A stretch of DNA of 64,000 nt from Thermus oshimai DSM 12092. Its GTDB lineage: Bacteria > Deinococcota > Deinococci > Deinococcales > Thermaceae. The translations under genes and the position numbers were made by a program. The DNA lies in assembly GCF_000373145.1 (NCBI RefSeq), contig NZ_KB890619.1, forward strand, positions 127,982 through 191,981, given 5' to 3'. Under the pieces are notes generated by a model. It saw only the letters and a list, made by a program, of their open reading frames with translations. It was not told the origin of the DNA and did not search any database. This document shows positions 52,846 to 61,949 of this stretch, in pieces (positions within the stretch are counted from its first letter, which is position 1; every line of letters starts with the position of its first letter).

Positions 52846-53250
52846 ATGGTCTGGGAGCTCCTGGCCCGCATCTGGCGCCTCCAGCGCCTCCTTAAGGAGG
52901 AGGCGGAGGCGGGCCTGAAGGCGAGGGGGATCTCGGGCCTCGAGGCCTGGCTCCTCCGGGTCCTGAAGCACCACCCCCACCCCACGGAGGCCGCCCGGCG
53001 CATGGGCCTGCCCCTGCCCACGGTGAGCCACATGGTGCGCCGCCTCGAGGCCCAAGGCCTCCTCCTCCGCGCCCGGGAGGAGGGGGACCTCCGCCGCTAT
53101 CGCCTCCTCCTAACCCCCAAGGGGGAGGCGGCGCTGGAGGAGGCGGAGCGGCTTTTCGCCGAGGCCTTAAGGCGGCGCCTGAAGCGCCTGGATGGGGAAG
53201 AGGAAGCCCTTTTGCTGAAGCTCTTAGACCGCCTGCTGGAGGACGCATGA
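52846..53250 (+). CDS. MarR family regulator of the adjacent exporter
   Basis: This 134-residue winged helix (GISGLEAWLLRVLKHHPHPTEAARRMGLPLPTVSHMVRRLEAQGLLLRAREEGDLRRYRLLLTPKGEAAL) has the beta wing REEGDLRRYRL. Its stop overlaps the MFS gene (ATGA). MarR genes paired with EmrB-like exporters typically repress both genes until a phenolic or drug ligand binds, and the palindrome over its own promoter agrees. The mRNA should be leaderless. Confidence 0.9.
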   Translation: MVWELLARIWRLQRLLKEEAEAGLKARGISGLEAWLLRVLKHHPHPTEAARRMGLPLPTVSHMVRRLEAQGLLLRAREEGDLRRYRLLLTPKGEAALEEAERLFAEALRRRLKRLDGEEEALLLKLLDRLLEDA

Positions 53251-55097
53251 ACGCCACCCCCAAGGAAGTCCGCCTGACCATGATCGGCATTTTCCTGGGC
53301 CTTTTCCTGGCCGCCTTGGACCAGACCATCGTCTCCACCGCCATGCCCCGCATCGTGGGGGAGCTTAGGGGGGCCGGGTACTACGCCTGGGTCACCACCA
53401 GCTACCTCCTCACCTCCACCGTCTTCTCCGTCATCTTCGGGCGGCTTACGGAGCTTTTCAGCCGCAAGGCCGTCCTCCTTTGGGCGGTGGCCCTTTTCCT
53501 CCTGGGCTCGGCCCTCTCCGGCCAGGCCCGGAATATGCCTGAGCTCATCCTCTTCCGCGGGCTCCAGGGGGTGGGGGGTGGGGCCCTTTTTGCCCTGGCC
53601 CTCACCACCATCGCCGTCTTCTTCCCCCCCCGGGAACGGGGCCGGCTGGCGGGGGCCTTCGGGGCCATCTTCGGCCTCTCCTCCGCGGTGGGGCCCTGGC
53701 TTGGGGGCCTCCTCACCGACCACCTCTCCTGGCGCTGGGTCTTCTACATCAACATGCCCGTGGGGGCGGTGGCCCTTTGGTTCATCCTGCGCTACATGCC
53801 CCGCCTAAGCCCGGAACGGCGGGAGCCCTTTGACTTCCTGGGGGCCTTCCTCCTCGTCCTCTGGACCGTGCCCCTCATGCTGGCCTTCTCCTTTGGGGGG
53901 AGCACCTACCCCTGGGGGAGCCCGGAGATCCTGGGCCTTTTCCTCCTGGCCTTTTTGGCCCTGGGGCTATGGATCTGGGCGGAACAGCGGATGCCCCACC
54001 CCCTCTTTGACCTCTCCGTCTTCGCCCTTCCCACCTTCCGCCTCTCCTCGGTGGCGGCCTTCTTCTACGGCCCCGCCTTCCTGGGGGCGGTGGCCTTCCT
54101 GCCCCTTTACCTTCAGGTGGTGAAGGGGGTTTCCGCCAGCCAAAGCGGGGTGACCGTCCTCCCCCTTACCCTGGGGGTGGTCTTGGGGAGCGTGGGGGGT
54201 GGACAGGTTCTGGCCCGCACCGGCCGGTACAAGCCCTTGCTTTTGGGAAGCACCCTTTTCCTCCTTGGCCTTTTCCTCGCCCTCCACTTCCTCCTCCAGG
54301 TGGGCACCCCCTTGTGGGCCGCGGTCCTCCTCTTCTTCCTCTTGGGCCTGGGTCTTGGGCCCGCGCAGAGCGCCCTCAACGTGGTGGCCCAGACGGACCT
54401 CCCCCCAAACCGCATCGGGAGCGGCACCAGCATGGTCCAGTTCGTGCGCCAGATCGGCTCCACCATGGGCGTTGCCCTCCTGGGCACGGTGCTCTCCTCC
54501 CACCTCAGCCAAAGCTTCGCCCAGGCCTTCCCCCAAGGGGCTTCGGTGGGCCGGCCGGCCCAGGTGGGGGAGGGGATGGCCCTGGACCTCAAGGGGGAGT
54601 TCGCCCGCCTCGAGGCCCTCTACCTGAGGGCCCTGGAGGGGGACGAGGAGGCCCGGAAAGCCCTCCTCGCCGACCCCTTCCTCCCCGAGGAGGCCAAAAA
54701 GGCCCTCCCCGAGGGGGGCATCCCCGGCCAGTTCCGGGCCCTGGAGGCCCTGGCCGGGCGGGCCCTAGCCGGGGACGAGGGGGCCAAGGCCGCCCTTCTC
54801 CGAAGCCCCATCCTCCCCCCGGCCCTGAAGGCCCTCCTCCAGACGGGGAACGCCGCCCTCTTCCTCCAGGCCCTAGAGGACCTGAGGACCGGGGCCCTGG
54901 CCCAGGCCAAGGCCCAGGTCCAGGCGGAACTCCGGGCCCAGGCGGCCAAGGTGGAGGGGGCGGTGAAGGAGGGGATCACGGAGGCCCTAAAGGCCATCTT
55001 CCTCTACGCCGCCTTCTTCATCCTCCTGGCCCTTCTCCCCATCCTCCTCCTGCCGGACCGCCTCCTCCAGGGGGCCATGGCCCCCAGGGGCGCGTAA
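53247..55097 (+). CDS. MFS drug/organic-anion exporter, EmrB/QacA (DHA2) type
   Basis: This 616-residue protein has about 14 membrane helices. LGLFLAALDQTIVSTAMPRIVGEL (motif D1 region), GRLTELFSRKAVLL (motif A) and GLSSAVGPWLGGLLTDHLSWRWVFYINMPVG (motif C) are typical of DHA2 exporters. Between helices 13 and 14 there is an unusual insert of about 140 residues, predicted outside the membrane, with two copies of a 30-residue unit (RALEGDEEARKALL... at about 461 and RALAGDEGAKAALL... at about 505). Lying between two aromatic catabolic operons, it may expel toxic phenolics; that is inference. Confidence 0.9.
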   Translation: MNATPKEVRLTMIGIFLGLFLAALDQTIVSTAMPRIVGELRGAGYYAWVTTSYLLTSTVFSVIFGRLTELFSRKAVLLWAVALFLLGSALSGQARNMPELILFRGLQGVGGGALFALALTTIAVFFPPRERGRLAGAFGAIFGLSSAVGPWLGGLLTDHLSWRWVFYINMPVGAVALWFILRYMPRLSPERREPFDFLGAFLLVLWTVPLMLAFSFGGSTYPWGSPEILGLFLLAFLALGLWIWAEQRMPHPLFDLSVFALPTFRLSSVAAFFYGPAFLGAVAFLPLYLQVVKGVSASQSGVTVLPLTLGVVLGSVGGGQVLARTGRYKPLLLGSTLFLLGLFLALHFLLQVGTPLWAAVLLFFLLGLGLGPAQSALNVVAQTDLPPNRIGSGTSMVQFVRQIGSTMGVALLGTVLSSHLSQSFAQAFPQGASVGRPAQVGEGMALDLKGEFARLEALYLRALEGDEEARKALLADPFLPEEAKKALPEGGIPGQFRALEALAGRALAGDEGAKAALLRSPILPPALKALLQTGNAALFLQALEDLRTGALAQAKAQVQAELRAQAAKVEGAVKEGITEALKAIFLYAAFFILLALLPILLLPDRLLQGAMAPRGA

Positions 55098-55106
55098 AGT
55101 GGAGGG

Positions 55107-56621
55107 GTGGAAGGGCTCTACCTGCGCCTGGGGGAAGGGCTTTCCGAGGCGGCGAACCGGAGGGCCTTGGCCTTAGCGGAAGCCCTTCTTAAAGACCCTC
55201 CCCCGGGGCTTTGGGACGCGGTGCCCGCCTACGCCACCCTTTTCCTGGCCTACGACCCCCGCCTCCTCCCCCGCGCCCGCCTGCTCCACCTCCTCCGCCG
55301 GCTTGCGCCCTCCCTGGAGGCGGAAGGCCGGGTGGTGGAGATCCCCGTGCGCTACGACGGGGAGGACTTGGAAGAGGTGGCGCGGCTTACCGGCCTTTCC
55401 CTGGAGGAGGTGAAGCGCCGCCACCAGGCCCCCCTTTACCGGGTCTACGCCCTGGGCTTCACCCCGGGCTTCCCCTTCCTGGCCCCGGTGGACGAGGCCC
55501 TGCGCCTGCCCCGCCGCCCCCACCCGAGGCCCCGGGTCCCGGCCCACAGCGTGGCCCTGGCCGGGGTCCAGACGGGGATCTACCCCCTCCCTTCCCCCGG
55601 GGGCTGGCGCCTTTTGGGCACCGCCCTGGTCCCGGTCTACGACCCCCACCGCGCCTCCCCCTTCCTCCTCCGCCCCGGGGACCGGGTGCGCTTTCGGGAG
55701 GCGGAGGGCCCCACGCCCCCCGAGCCCCTTCCCCTGGACCTCCTGCCCCCCTCCCCCCGCCTCCCCGCCTTGCGGGTGGAGGAGCCGGGCCTTCTGGACC
55801 TCCTCCTGGACGGGGGGCGGCCTTTCGGGGGGCGGTTCGGCCTGGCCCTTTCCGGCCCCCTGGACCCCCGCTCCGCCGCCCTCGCCAACCGCCTGGTGGG
55901 GAACCCCCCCTTCGCTCCCCTCCTGGAGATCGCCTACAAGGGCCCCGCCCTCACCGCTCTAAGGCCCCTGGTGGCGGCCCTTTCGGGCTACGGGCTGGAG
56001 GGGGTCTTGGAGGGGGAGGCCATCCCTCCGGGGGTGAGCTTCTTCTGGCCCCCTGGGAAGACCCTCCGCTTCCGGCCCCGGGGGCCGGGGGCGAGGGTCT
56101 ACCTGGCGGTGGCGGGGGGCCTCGAGGCCGGGCGCTTCTTCGGCTCCGCCTCCCCCGACCTCCGGGGGCGGATCGGCAGGCCCCTCAAGGCGGGGGACGT
56201 GCTGGGCTTAGAGGCGGAGCGCCCCGCGCGCCCCGGCCGGTCCTTTCCCCAGGAGCCCCTCACGAGCCCCTTCCGCCTCCGCCTCCTCCCTGGGCCCCAG
56301 TACACGCGGGAGGCCTTCTCCGCCCTCCTTTCCGGCCCCTTTCGGGTGGAGCGGGCGGACCGCATGGGGGTGGAGCTCTCCGGGCCCCCGGTGCCGGGAG
56401 GGGAGGGGCTTTCCGAACCCACCCCCTTGGGCGGGGTCCAGGTGCCCCCCTCGGGCCGGCCCCTGGTCCTCCTCAGGGACAAGGGGAGCCTCGGGGGGTA
56501 CACCAAGCCGGCCCTGGTGGACCCCAAGGACCTCTGGCGCCTGGGCCAGGTCTGGCCCGGAGTAGAGGTGGCGTTCCTGCCGGGAGGGCGCCCTAGCCCC
56601 TGGGTGCTCCTCTGGGATTAA
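55107..56621 (+). CDS. Fused 5-oxoprolinase subunits B and C (PxpB-PxpC / KipI-KipA)
   Basis: This 504-residue protein joins a PxpB domain (1-205: YRVYALGFTPGFPFL, RVPAHSVALAGVQTGIYPLPSPGGWRLLG) to a PxpC biotin-dependent-carboxylase-like domain (about 210-500: GLALSGPLDPRSAALANRLVGN, YLAVAGGL, SFPQEPLTSPFRLRLLPGPQ, RADRMGVELSGP). Together with PxpA they open 5-oxoproline to glutamate with ATP. No pxpA is in the window. The GTG start has GGAGG just before it, and the gene follows the MFS gene by 9 bases. Confidence 0.9.
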   Translation: MEGLYLRLGEGLSEAANRRALALAEALLKDPPPGLWDAVPAYATLFLAYDPRLLPRARLLHLLRRLAPSLEAEGRVVEIPVRYDGEDLEEVARLTGLSLEEVKRRHQAPLYRVYALGFTPGFPFLAPVDEALRLPRRPHPRPRVPAHSVALAGVQTGIYPLPSPGGWRLLGTALVPVYDPHRASPFLLRPGDRVRFREAEGPTPPEPLPLDLLPPSPRLPALRVEEPGLLDLLLDGGRPFGGRFGLALSGPLDPRSAALANRLVGNPPFAPLLEIAYKGPALTALRPLVAALSGYGLEGVLEGEAIPPGVSFFWPPGKTLRFRPRGPGARVYLAVAGGLEAGRFFGSASPDLRGRIGRPLKAGDVLGLEAERPARPGRSFPQEPLTSPFRLRLLPGPQYTREAFSALLSGPFRVERADRMGVELSGPPVPGGEGLSEPTPLGGVQVPPSGRPLVLLRDKGSLGGYTKPALVDPKDLWRLGQVWPGVEVAFLPGGRPSPWVLLWD

Positions 56622-56641
56622 GCGGGGGCAAAAGGTGGTGC

Positions 56642-56693
56642 GGGACACTTGTCCCTTCCCTTTGGCCGTGCTAACCTAACAAACGATCGTTAG
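56642..56693 (+). promoter_or_regulatory. paaR promoter with PaaR operator
   Basis: TTGTCC (56649-56654), 17 bases, TAACCT (56672-56677). CAAACGATCGTTAG (56680-56693) matches the PaaR consensus and lies at the start point, 2 bases before ATG 56696, so paaR should repress itself and the paa operon. GGGACACTTGTCCC (56642-56655) overlaps the -35 box and shares its GGGAC/GTCCC arms with the element at 45951. Confidence 0.88.
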
Positions 56694-56695
56694 CC

Positions 56696-57274
56696 ATGGA
56701 CCGCCGCAGCCAGATCCTCACCGTGGCCGGGCACCTCTTCAGCCAGCGGGGCTACCACGCCACCAGCATCCGCGACCTGGCCCGGGCCCTGAACCTCCAG
56801 GGGGGAAGCCTCTACGCCCACATCGCCTCCAAGGAGGAGCTCCTTTTGGAGGTGGTGCGGCAGGCGGCCCAGAAGTTCCAGGAGGTCCTGGAGGGCCTAA
56901 CGGGGGACCCCGTGGCCAAGCTCAAGGCCCTGGTCCGGGGCCACCTCCGGGTCATCGCCGAGGAGCTCCCCCGGGCCACGGTCTTCTTCCACGAGTGGAA
57001 GCACCTCTCCCCCCCCTACCTGGAGGAGGCCAAGGCCCTGAGGCGCCGCTACGAGGAGGGGGTGCAGAGGGTGGTGGAGGAAGGGGTTAGGGCAGGGGTC
57101 TTCCGGGTGGAGGACGTGCGCCTGGCCACCCTCTTCCTCCTTTCCGCCCTCAACTGGACCTACCAGTGGTACCGGCCGGATGGGCCCCTTTCTTTGGAAG
57201 AGCTTTCGGAAGCGTACGCCGGGATGCTCCTACGGGCGCTCGGTGCGGAAGGAGGGCAGGATGGTGAAGCTTAG
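56696..57274 (+). CDS. paaR: TetR-family repressor PaaR
   Basis: This 192-residue TetR protein has the N-terminal helix-turn-helix [52 protein letters not shown] and an all-helical ligand-binding domain. Two PaaR-type operators in the window, one at its own promoter, and its place as first gene before paaA support the call. T. thermophilus PaaR is known to release DNA on binding phenylacetyl-CoA. Its 3' end overlaps paaA by 14 bases, so repressor and enzymes are translated from one mRNA. Confidence 0.93.
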   Translation: MDRRSQILTVAGHLFSQRGYHATSIRDLARALNLQGGSLYAHIASKEELLLEVVRQAAQKFQEVLEGLTGDPVAKLKALVRGHLRVIAEELPRATVFFHEWKHLSPPYLEEAKALRRRYEEGVQRVVEEGVRAGVFRVEDVRLATLFLLSALNWTYQWYRPDGPLSLEELSEAYAGMLLRALGAEGGQDGEA

Positions 57275-58232
57275 GATCGGCTACCCGGAAGACCCGGACT
57301 ACCAGGAGAGGTTGGAGGAGTTCGAGGCCCGCATCGCCCGGGGGGAGAAGATTGAGCCCGGGGACTGGATGCCCGCGGAGTACCGCCGCCAGCTCATCCG
57401 CATGATCTCCCAGCACGCCCACAGCGAGTGGGTGGGGATGCTCCCCGAAGGGGCCTGGATCCCCCGCGCCCCCTCCTTGAGGCGGAAGCTCATCCTCCTG
57501 GCCAAGGTCCAGGACGAGGCGGGCCACGGCCAGTACCTCTACCACGCGGCCGAGACCCTGGGGGTGACGCGGGAGGAGATGGTGGAGGCCCTCCTTTCCG
57601 GGAAGGCCAAGTACTCCAACATCTTCAACTACCCCACCCTCACCTGGGCGGACGTGGGCATCATCGGCTGGCTGGTGGACGGGATGGCCATCAAGAACCA
57701 GACCATGCTGGCCCAGTGCTCCTACGGGCCCTACTCCCGGGCCATGGTGCGCATCTGCGCGGAGGAGACCTTCCACCACAAGCAGGGGAAGGAGGCGGTC
57801 CTCCTCTACGCCAAGGGCTCCCCCAAGCAGCGGCGGATGGTCCAGGACGCCCTGAACCGCTGGTGGTGGCCCACCCTGATGATGGCCGGGCCCCACGACA
57901 CCGACTCCCCCCACACCCCCCTCCTCCTCCGCTGGGGCATCAAGACCAAGACCAACGACCAGATCCGCCAGGAGTTTTTGGACGAGCACGTGCCCGAGCT
58001 TTTGGAGGCGGGGCTCGTCCCGCCCGACCCCGAGCTCCGCTACAACGAGAAGACGGGGCACTGGGTCCACGGCCCCATCCCCTGGGACGAGTTCTGGAAG
58101 GTCATCAATGGGGAGGGCCCCATGAACCGGCACCGCCTCCTGGCGCGCCAGCGGGCCCACGAGGAGGGGCGCTGGGTGCGGGAGGCCCTCGAGGCCTACA
58201 GCAAGCGCCGCCTGGCCCAGGCCGCGGATTAG
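57261..58232 (+). CDS. paaA: Phenylacetyl-CoA epoxidase, catalytic subunit PaaA
   Basis: This 323-residue di-iron ferritin-like oxygenase makes the 1,2-epoxide of phenylacetyl-CoA. The iron-binding ExxH motifs are in [17 protein letters not shown] and [36 protein letters not shown] is a typical PaaA C-terminal segment. ATG 57261 has GGAGGGCAGG upstream and starts within the paaR end; the longer open frame upstream is not used. The paaA, B, C, D order follows the usual operon. Confidence 0.97.
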   Translation: MVKLRIGYPEDPDYQERLEEFEARIARGEKIEPGDWMPAEYRRQLIRMISQHAHSEWVGMLPEGAWIPRAPSLRRKLILLAKVQDEAGHGQYLYHAAETLGVTREEMVEALLSGKAKYSNIFNYPTLTWADVGIIGWLVDGMAIKNQTMLAQCSYGPYSRAMVRICAEETFHHKQGKEAVLLYAKGSPKQRRMVQDALNRWWWPTLMMAGPHDTDSPHTPLLLRWGIKTKTNDQIRQEFLDEHVPELLEAGLVPPDPELRYNEKTGHWVHGPIPWDEFWKVINGEGPMNRHRLLARQRAHEEGRWVREALEAYSKRRLAQAAD

Positions 58233-58241
58233 GAGGGCGCC

Positions 58242-58754
58242 ATGTGGGGAACGGAATGGCCCCGGTTTGAGGTGATCAAGCAGGACGTGAAGAGCGCCCC
58301 ACCCCAGATGGTGGGCTCGGTGCACGCCGTAGACCCCGAGCACGCCTTGGTGGTGGCCCGGCACGTCTTCGTGCGCCGCCCCGCGGCCCATGCCCTTTGG
58401 GTGGCCCCGGCGGAGGCCTTCTACGCGGTCACCCGGGAGGGCCTGAAAGACCCCCCGCCCCCCGAGGGCCCCCCTGGGGTCTACTGGGTCTTCGCCCGGC
58501 GGAGCCAGCGCCGGAGCATGGTCTACGGGGACCTGGTGGGCCGCTACCAGGCGGAAAACCCCCTGGAGGCCATCCGCCAGGCCCTCCTCGAGGTCCAGGG
58601 CTACGCCTTCTACGCGGTGCCCGAGGCCCTGCTCCACGGCACCGAGCCCAAGGAGGAGGTCTTGGAGAGCTGGTTCGCCCCGGCCAAGGAGAAGACCTAC
58701 CGGCTCCAGTCCTACTACGGCCTGGTCACGGCCAAGGAGGAGAAGGATGCTTGA
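58242..58754 (+). CDS. paaB: Phenylacetyl-CoA epoxidase subunit PaaB
   Basis: This 170-residue protein is longer than the E. coli subunit (about 95). It contains [53 protein letters not shown], the PaaB fold. A second half ([29 protein letters not shown]) looks like a divergent repeat of the same fold. PaaB bridges PaaAC heterodimers and is needed for activity. Overlaps paaC by 8 bases. Confidence 0.9.
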   Translation: MWGTEWPRFEVIKQDVKSAPPQMVGSVHAVDPEHALVVARHVFVRRPAAHALWVAPAEAFYAVTREGLKDPPPPEGPPGVYWVFARRSQRRSMVYGDLVGRYQAENPLEAIRQALLEVQGYAFYAVPEALLHGTEPKEEVLESWFAPAKEKTYRLQSYYGLVTAKEEKDA

Positions 58755-59502
58755 GGCCCTTAAACCCCAGCTCATCGCCCGCCTCCAGGCCCTGGCGGAC
58801 GACGAGGTGGTGCTTGCCCAGCGCCTTTCCGAATGGGTGGCCCACGCCCCCATCCTGGAGGAGGACATCGCCATCGCCAACCTGGCCCAGGACGAGCTGG
58901 GCCACGCCAAGCTCTACCTGGAGCTGAGGCGGGAGCTGGACGGTTCGGACCCCGACCGGCTCGTCTTCTTCCGCGACCCTCTGGAGTACAAAAACGCGGT
59001 GATGGTGGAGCTCCCCAGGGGGGACTGGGCCTTCACCATGGTGCGCCAGTACCTCTTTGACCTCTACGAGAAGACCCTTCTGGAGGCCCTGAGGGGAAGC
59101 GCCTACCCCCCCCTGGCGGAGGTGGCGGAAAGGATCCTCAGGGAGGAGCGCTTCCACCTCCACCACTCCGCCCTCTGGGTGGAGCGCCTGGCCCTGGGTA
59201 CGGAGGAGTCCTACGCCCGCACCCAGAAGGCCCTGGACCTCCTCTTCCCCTACGCCCGCCAGCTCTTCCAGCCCCTTCCCGGGGAGGAGGCCCTGGTGGA
59301 GGCGGGGGTGTTCCCCGACCTCCAAGCCCTCCTCCCCCACTACCTGGAGGAGGCCACGGGCCGCCTGAAGCGCTTAGGCCTAACCCCGCCGGAAGGGGGG
59401 TACGTGCCCAAGAACCGTACGGAGCACACGGAGTACCTCTGGTCCCTCCTTGCCGAGATGCAGTCCGTGGCCCGCTGGGACCCGGAGGCCAAGGCATGGT
59501 AG
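58747..59502 (+). CDS. paaC: Phenylacetyl-CoA epoxidase subunit PaaC
   Basis: This 251-residue ferritin-like partner of PaaA has [26 protein letters not shown] and [19 protein letters not shown]. Two ExxH-like motifs remain, although the family's role is mainly structural. [28 protein letters not shown] is the usual C terminus. The gene overlaps both paaB and paaD. Confidence 0.95.
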   Translation: MLEALKPQLIARLQALADDEVVLAQRLSEWVAHAPILEEDIAIANLAQDELGHAKLYLELRRELDGSDPDRLVFFRDPLEYKNAVMVELPRGDWAFTMVRQYLFDLYEKTLLEALRGSAYPPLAEVAERILREERFHLHHSALWVERLALGTEESYARTQKALDLLFPYARQLFQPLPGEEALVEAGVFPDLQALLPHYLEEATGRLKRLGLTPPEGGYVPKNRTEHTEYLWSLLAEMQSVARWDPEAKAW

Positions 59503-59951
59503 CGCGCTACTGGGAGGCCCTAAAGGAGGTCAAGGACCCCGAGCTCCCCTTCCTGGACGTGGTGGAGATGGGGATGGTGGTGGGCCTCGAGGCGGAAGGG
59601 GAGGGGGTTAGGGTCCGCTTCCGCCCCACCTTCTCGGGCTGCCCCGCCCTGGCCCTTATCCGGGAGGAGATAGCGAGGGCCCTCCGCCGGGCGGGGGCGG
59701 CTTGGGTGGAGGTGGAGGAGGTGCGCACCCCCTGGAGCACGGAGGCCATGGCCCCTTCCGCGCGGGAAAAGCTTCGTTCCCAGGGCATCGCCCCGCCCCT
59801 TCCCCTTCCCATGGCCGAGGCCTACCCTCCCTGCCCCCGGTGCGGGAGCGCGGAGGTGGAGCTCAAAAACCCCTTCGGGGCTACGCTTTGCAAGCGGCTT
59901 TTCCAGTGCCGCGCCTGCGGCGAGGTCTTTGAGGCCTTCAAGACGGTGTGA
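59496..59951 (+). CDS. paaD: PaaD, Fe-S maturation factor of the epoxidase
   Basis: This 151-residue protein has a DUF59/MIP18 domain ([40 protein letters not shown]) and a C-terminal zinc ribbon ([37 protein letters not shown]). PaaD is thought to help assemble the Fe-S cluster of the PaaE reductase, although no paaE is present here. The stop overlaps the possible GTG start of paaZ. Confidence 0.94.
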   Translation: MVARYWEALKEVKDPELPFLDVVEMGMVVGLEAEGEGVRVRFRPTFSGCPALALIREEIARALRRAGAAWVEVEEVRTPWSTEAMAPSAREKLRSQGIAPPLPLPMAEAYPPCPRCGSAEVELKNPFGATLCKRLFQCRACGEVFEAFKTV

Positions 59952-59953
59952 CC

Positions 59954-61945
59954 ATGATCCTGGAAAGCTACCTCCTGGGCGAATGGCGGCGGGGTGGGGG
60001 AGAGGGGGTTCCCATCCGGGACCCGGCCACGGGGGAGGTCCTGGCCCGGGCCTCCACGGAAGGGCTGCCCCTGAAGGAAGCGGTGGCCTACGGGCGGGAG
60101 GTGGGGGGGAAGGCCCTCCTGGCCTTGGGCTTCCAGGAGCGGGGGCGGCGGCTTAGGGCCCTGGCCCAGTTCCTTTCCGAAAGGAAAGAGGAGCTTTACC
60201 GCCTCTACCTCACCACGGGCGGCACCCGGCGGGACGCCTGGTACGACGTGGATGGGGGCATCGGGGTCCTCTTCACCTACGCCAGCCTGGCCCGCAACCT
60301 TCCCGAGGGGAACGTTCTCCCCGAGGAGGAGGCCCTCCTCCTCTCCAAGGACGGGGCCTTCCAGGGCCGGCACGTCCTCGTGCCCAAGGGGGGGGTTACC
60401 CTCCAGATCAACGCCTTCAACTTCCCCGTCTGGGGCCTTTTGGAGAAGTTCGCCCCCGCCTTCCTGGCCGGGGTCCCCACCCTGGCCAAGCCCGCCACCC
60501 CCACGGCCCACGTGGCCCAGGCCCTGGTCCGGCTCATGCTGGACTCCGGCCTCCTCCCCGAGGGGAGCCTGCAGCTTTTGGTGGGCGGGGTGGGGGACCT
60601 CTTTGAGGCCCTGGACCACCGGGACAGCGTCTTCTTCACCGGCTCCCGGGCCACCGCGGAGCGCCTGGCCCGCCACGAGGCCTTCCTGAAGCGGGGGGCC
60701 CTTTTCAACGCCGAGGCGGACTCCATCAACCCCGCCGTCCTGGGCCTCCGTGCGGGGGAGGAGGAGCTAAAGCGCCTCGCCCAGGAGATCGCCCAGGAAC
60801 TCACCATCAAGGTGGGGCAGCGGTGCACGGCCATCCGCCGGGTCTTCGCCCCCAAGGAGCGGTTAGGGGCGCTCCTCGAGGCCACCCGGGCCCACCTTGA
60901 AGCCCTCCGCCTGGGGGACCCCCGGGGGGAGGGGGTGGACCTAGGGCCCCTCGCCTCCTTGGAGCAGAAGGAGGAGGTCCTGCGGGCGGTGGAGGGCCTC
61001 CTCGCCGCGGGGGCCCAGGTCTACTGGCGCCACGGGGGCCGGGAGGACGGGGCCTTCTTCCCGCCCCTCCTCCTCCTGGCGGAGGACCCCGCCCCGGAGG
61101 CCCTCCACACCCTGGAGGCCTTCGGCCCCGTGGCCACCTTCATGCCCTACGGGACCCCGGAGGAGGCCGCGGAGCTGGCCCGAAGGGGCGGGGGGAGCCT
61201 GGTGGCCACCGTGGCCACCCCGGACCCCGAGGAGGCCCGCTTCTACCTCCTGGCCCTGGGGCCCCACGTGGGCCGCCTCCACTTCCTGAACCATCGGAAC
61301 GCCCACGCCTCCACCGGCCACGGCTCGCCCTTACCCCGCCTCCTCCACGGGGGGCCGGGCCGGGCGGGCGGGGGGGAGGAGCTTGGGGGGGTGCTCTCCC
61401 TTAAGCGCCACCTCCGCCGCCTGGCCCTGCAGGCGGACCCCCACCTCCTCCAGGCCCTCACCGGGGAGTACGCCAAGGGGGCGGAGCGGCCTGCCCAGGT
61501 GCACCCTTTCCGCAAGCCCTACGAGGAGCTGGAGATCGGGGAGACCCTCACCACCCACCGGCGCACGGTCACCGAGGCGGACATCGCCCTTTTCTCCGCC
61601 CTCTCCTGGGACCACTTCTACGCCCACACGGACGAGATCGCCGCCCGGGAGAGCCTCTTCGGCAAGCGGGTGGCCCACGGGTACTTCGTCCTCTCCGCGG
61701 CCGCGGGGCTCTTCGTGGACCCCGCGCCGGGGCCCGTCCTCGCCAACTACGGCCTCGAGGGCCTCCGCTTCCTGGAGCCCGTGGCCGCAGGGGACACCCT
61801 CCAGGCCCACCTTACGGTGAAGGCCAAGCGCCCCCGGGACGAGAAGACGGGGGTGGTGGAGTGGGCGGTGGAGGTGAAAAACGGGGAGGGGAAGACGGTG
61901 GCCACCTACACCCTCCTCACCCTGGTGGCCCGCAAAGTACCCTAA
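59954..61945 (+). CDS. paaZ: PaaZ, aldehyde dehydrogenase - MaoC hydratase fusion
   Basis: This 663-residue bifunctional enzyme opens the oxepin-CoA ring and oxidises the resulting semialdehyde. Residues 1-515 are an aldehyde dehydrogenase (INAFNFPVWGLLEKFAPAFLAG, FTGSRATAERLA, catalytic Cys in KVGQRCTAIRRVF). Residues 525-663 are a MaoC-like hydratase with ALSWDHFYAHTDEIAARESLFGKRVAHGYFVLS. ATG 59954 is chosen; GTG 59948, overlapping the paaD stop, is in the same frame. The downstream thiolase and beta-oxidation genes are not in the window. Confidence 0.95.
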   Translation: MILESYLLGEWRRGGGEGVPIRDPATGEVLARASTEGLPLKEAVAYGREVGGKALLALGFQERGRRLRALAQFLSERKEELYRLYLTTGGTRRDAWYDVDGGIGVLFTYASLARNLPEGNVLPEEEALLLSKDGAFQGRHVLVPKGGVTLQINAFNFPVWGLLEKFAPAFLAGVPTLAKPATPTAHVAQALVRLMLDSGLLPEGSLQLLVGGVGDLFEALDHRDSVFFTGSRATAERLARHEAFLKRGALFNAEADSINPAVLGLRAGEEELKRLAQEIAQELTIKVGQRCTAIRRVFAPKERLGALLEATRAHLEALRLGDPRGEGVDLGPLASLEQKEEVLRAVEGLLAAGAQVYWRHGGREDGAFFPPLLLLAEDPAPEALHTLEAFGPVATFMPYGTPEEAAELARRGGGSLVATVATPDPEEARFYLLALGPHVGRLHFLNHRNAHASTGHGSPLPRLLHGGPGRAGGGEELGGVLSLKRHLRRLALQADPHLLQALTGEYAKGAERPAQVHPFRKPYEELEIGETLTTHRRTVTEADIALFSALSWDHFYAHTDEIAARESLFGKRVAHGYFVLSAAAGLFVDPAPGPVLANYGLEGLRFLEPVAAGDTLQAHLTVKAKRPRDEKTGVVEWAVEVKNGEGKTVATYTLLTLVARKVP

Positions 61946-61949
61946 GGCC

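Noticed and set aside
57150-58910. A 586-codon minus-strand frame opposite paaA and paaB
   Set aside because: Antisense shadow of well-supported paa genes; no domain recognised.
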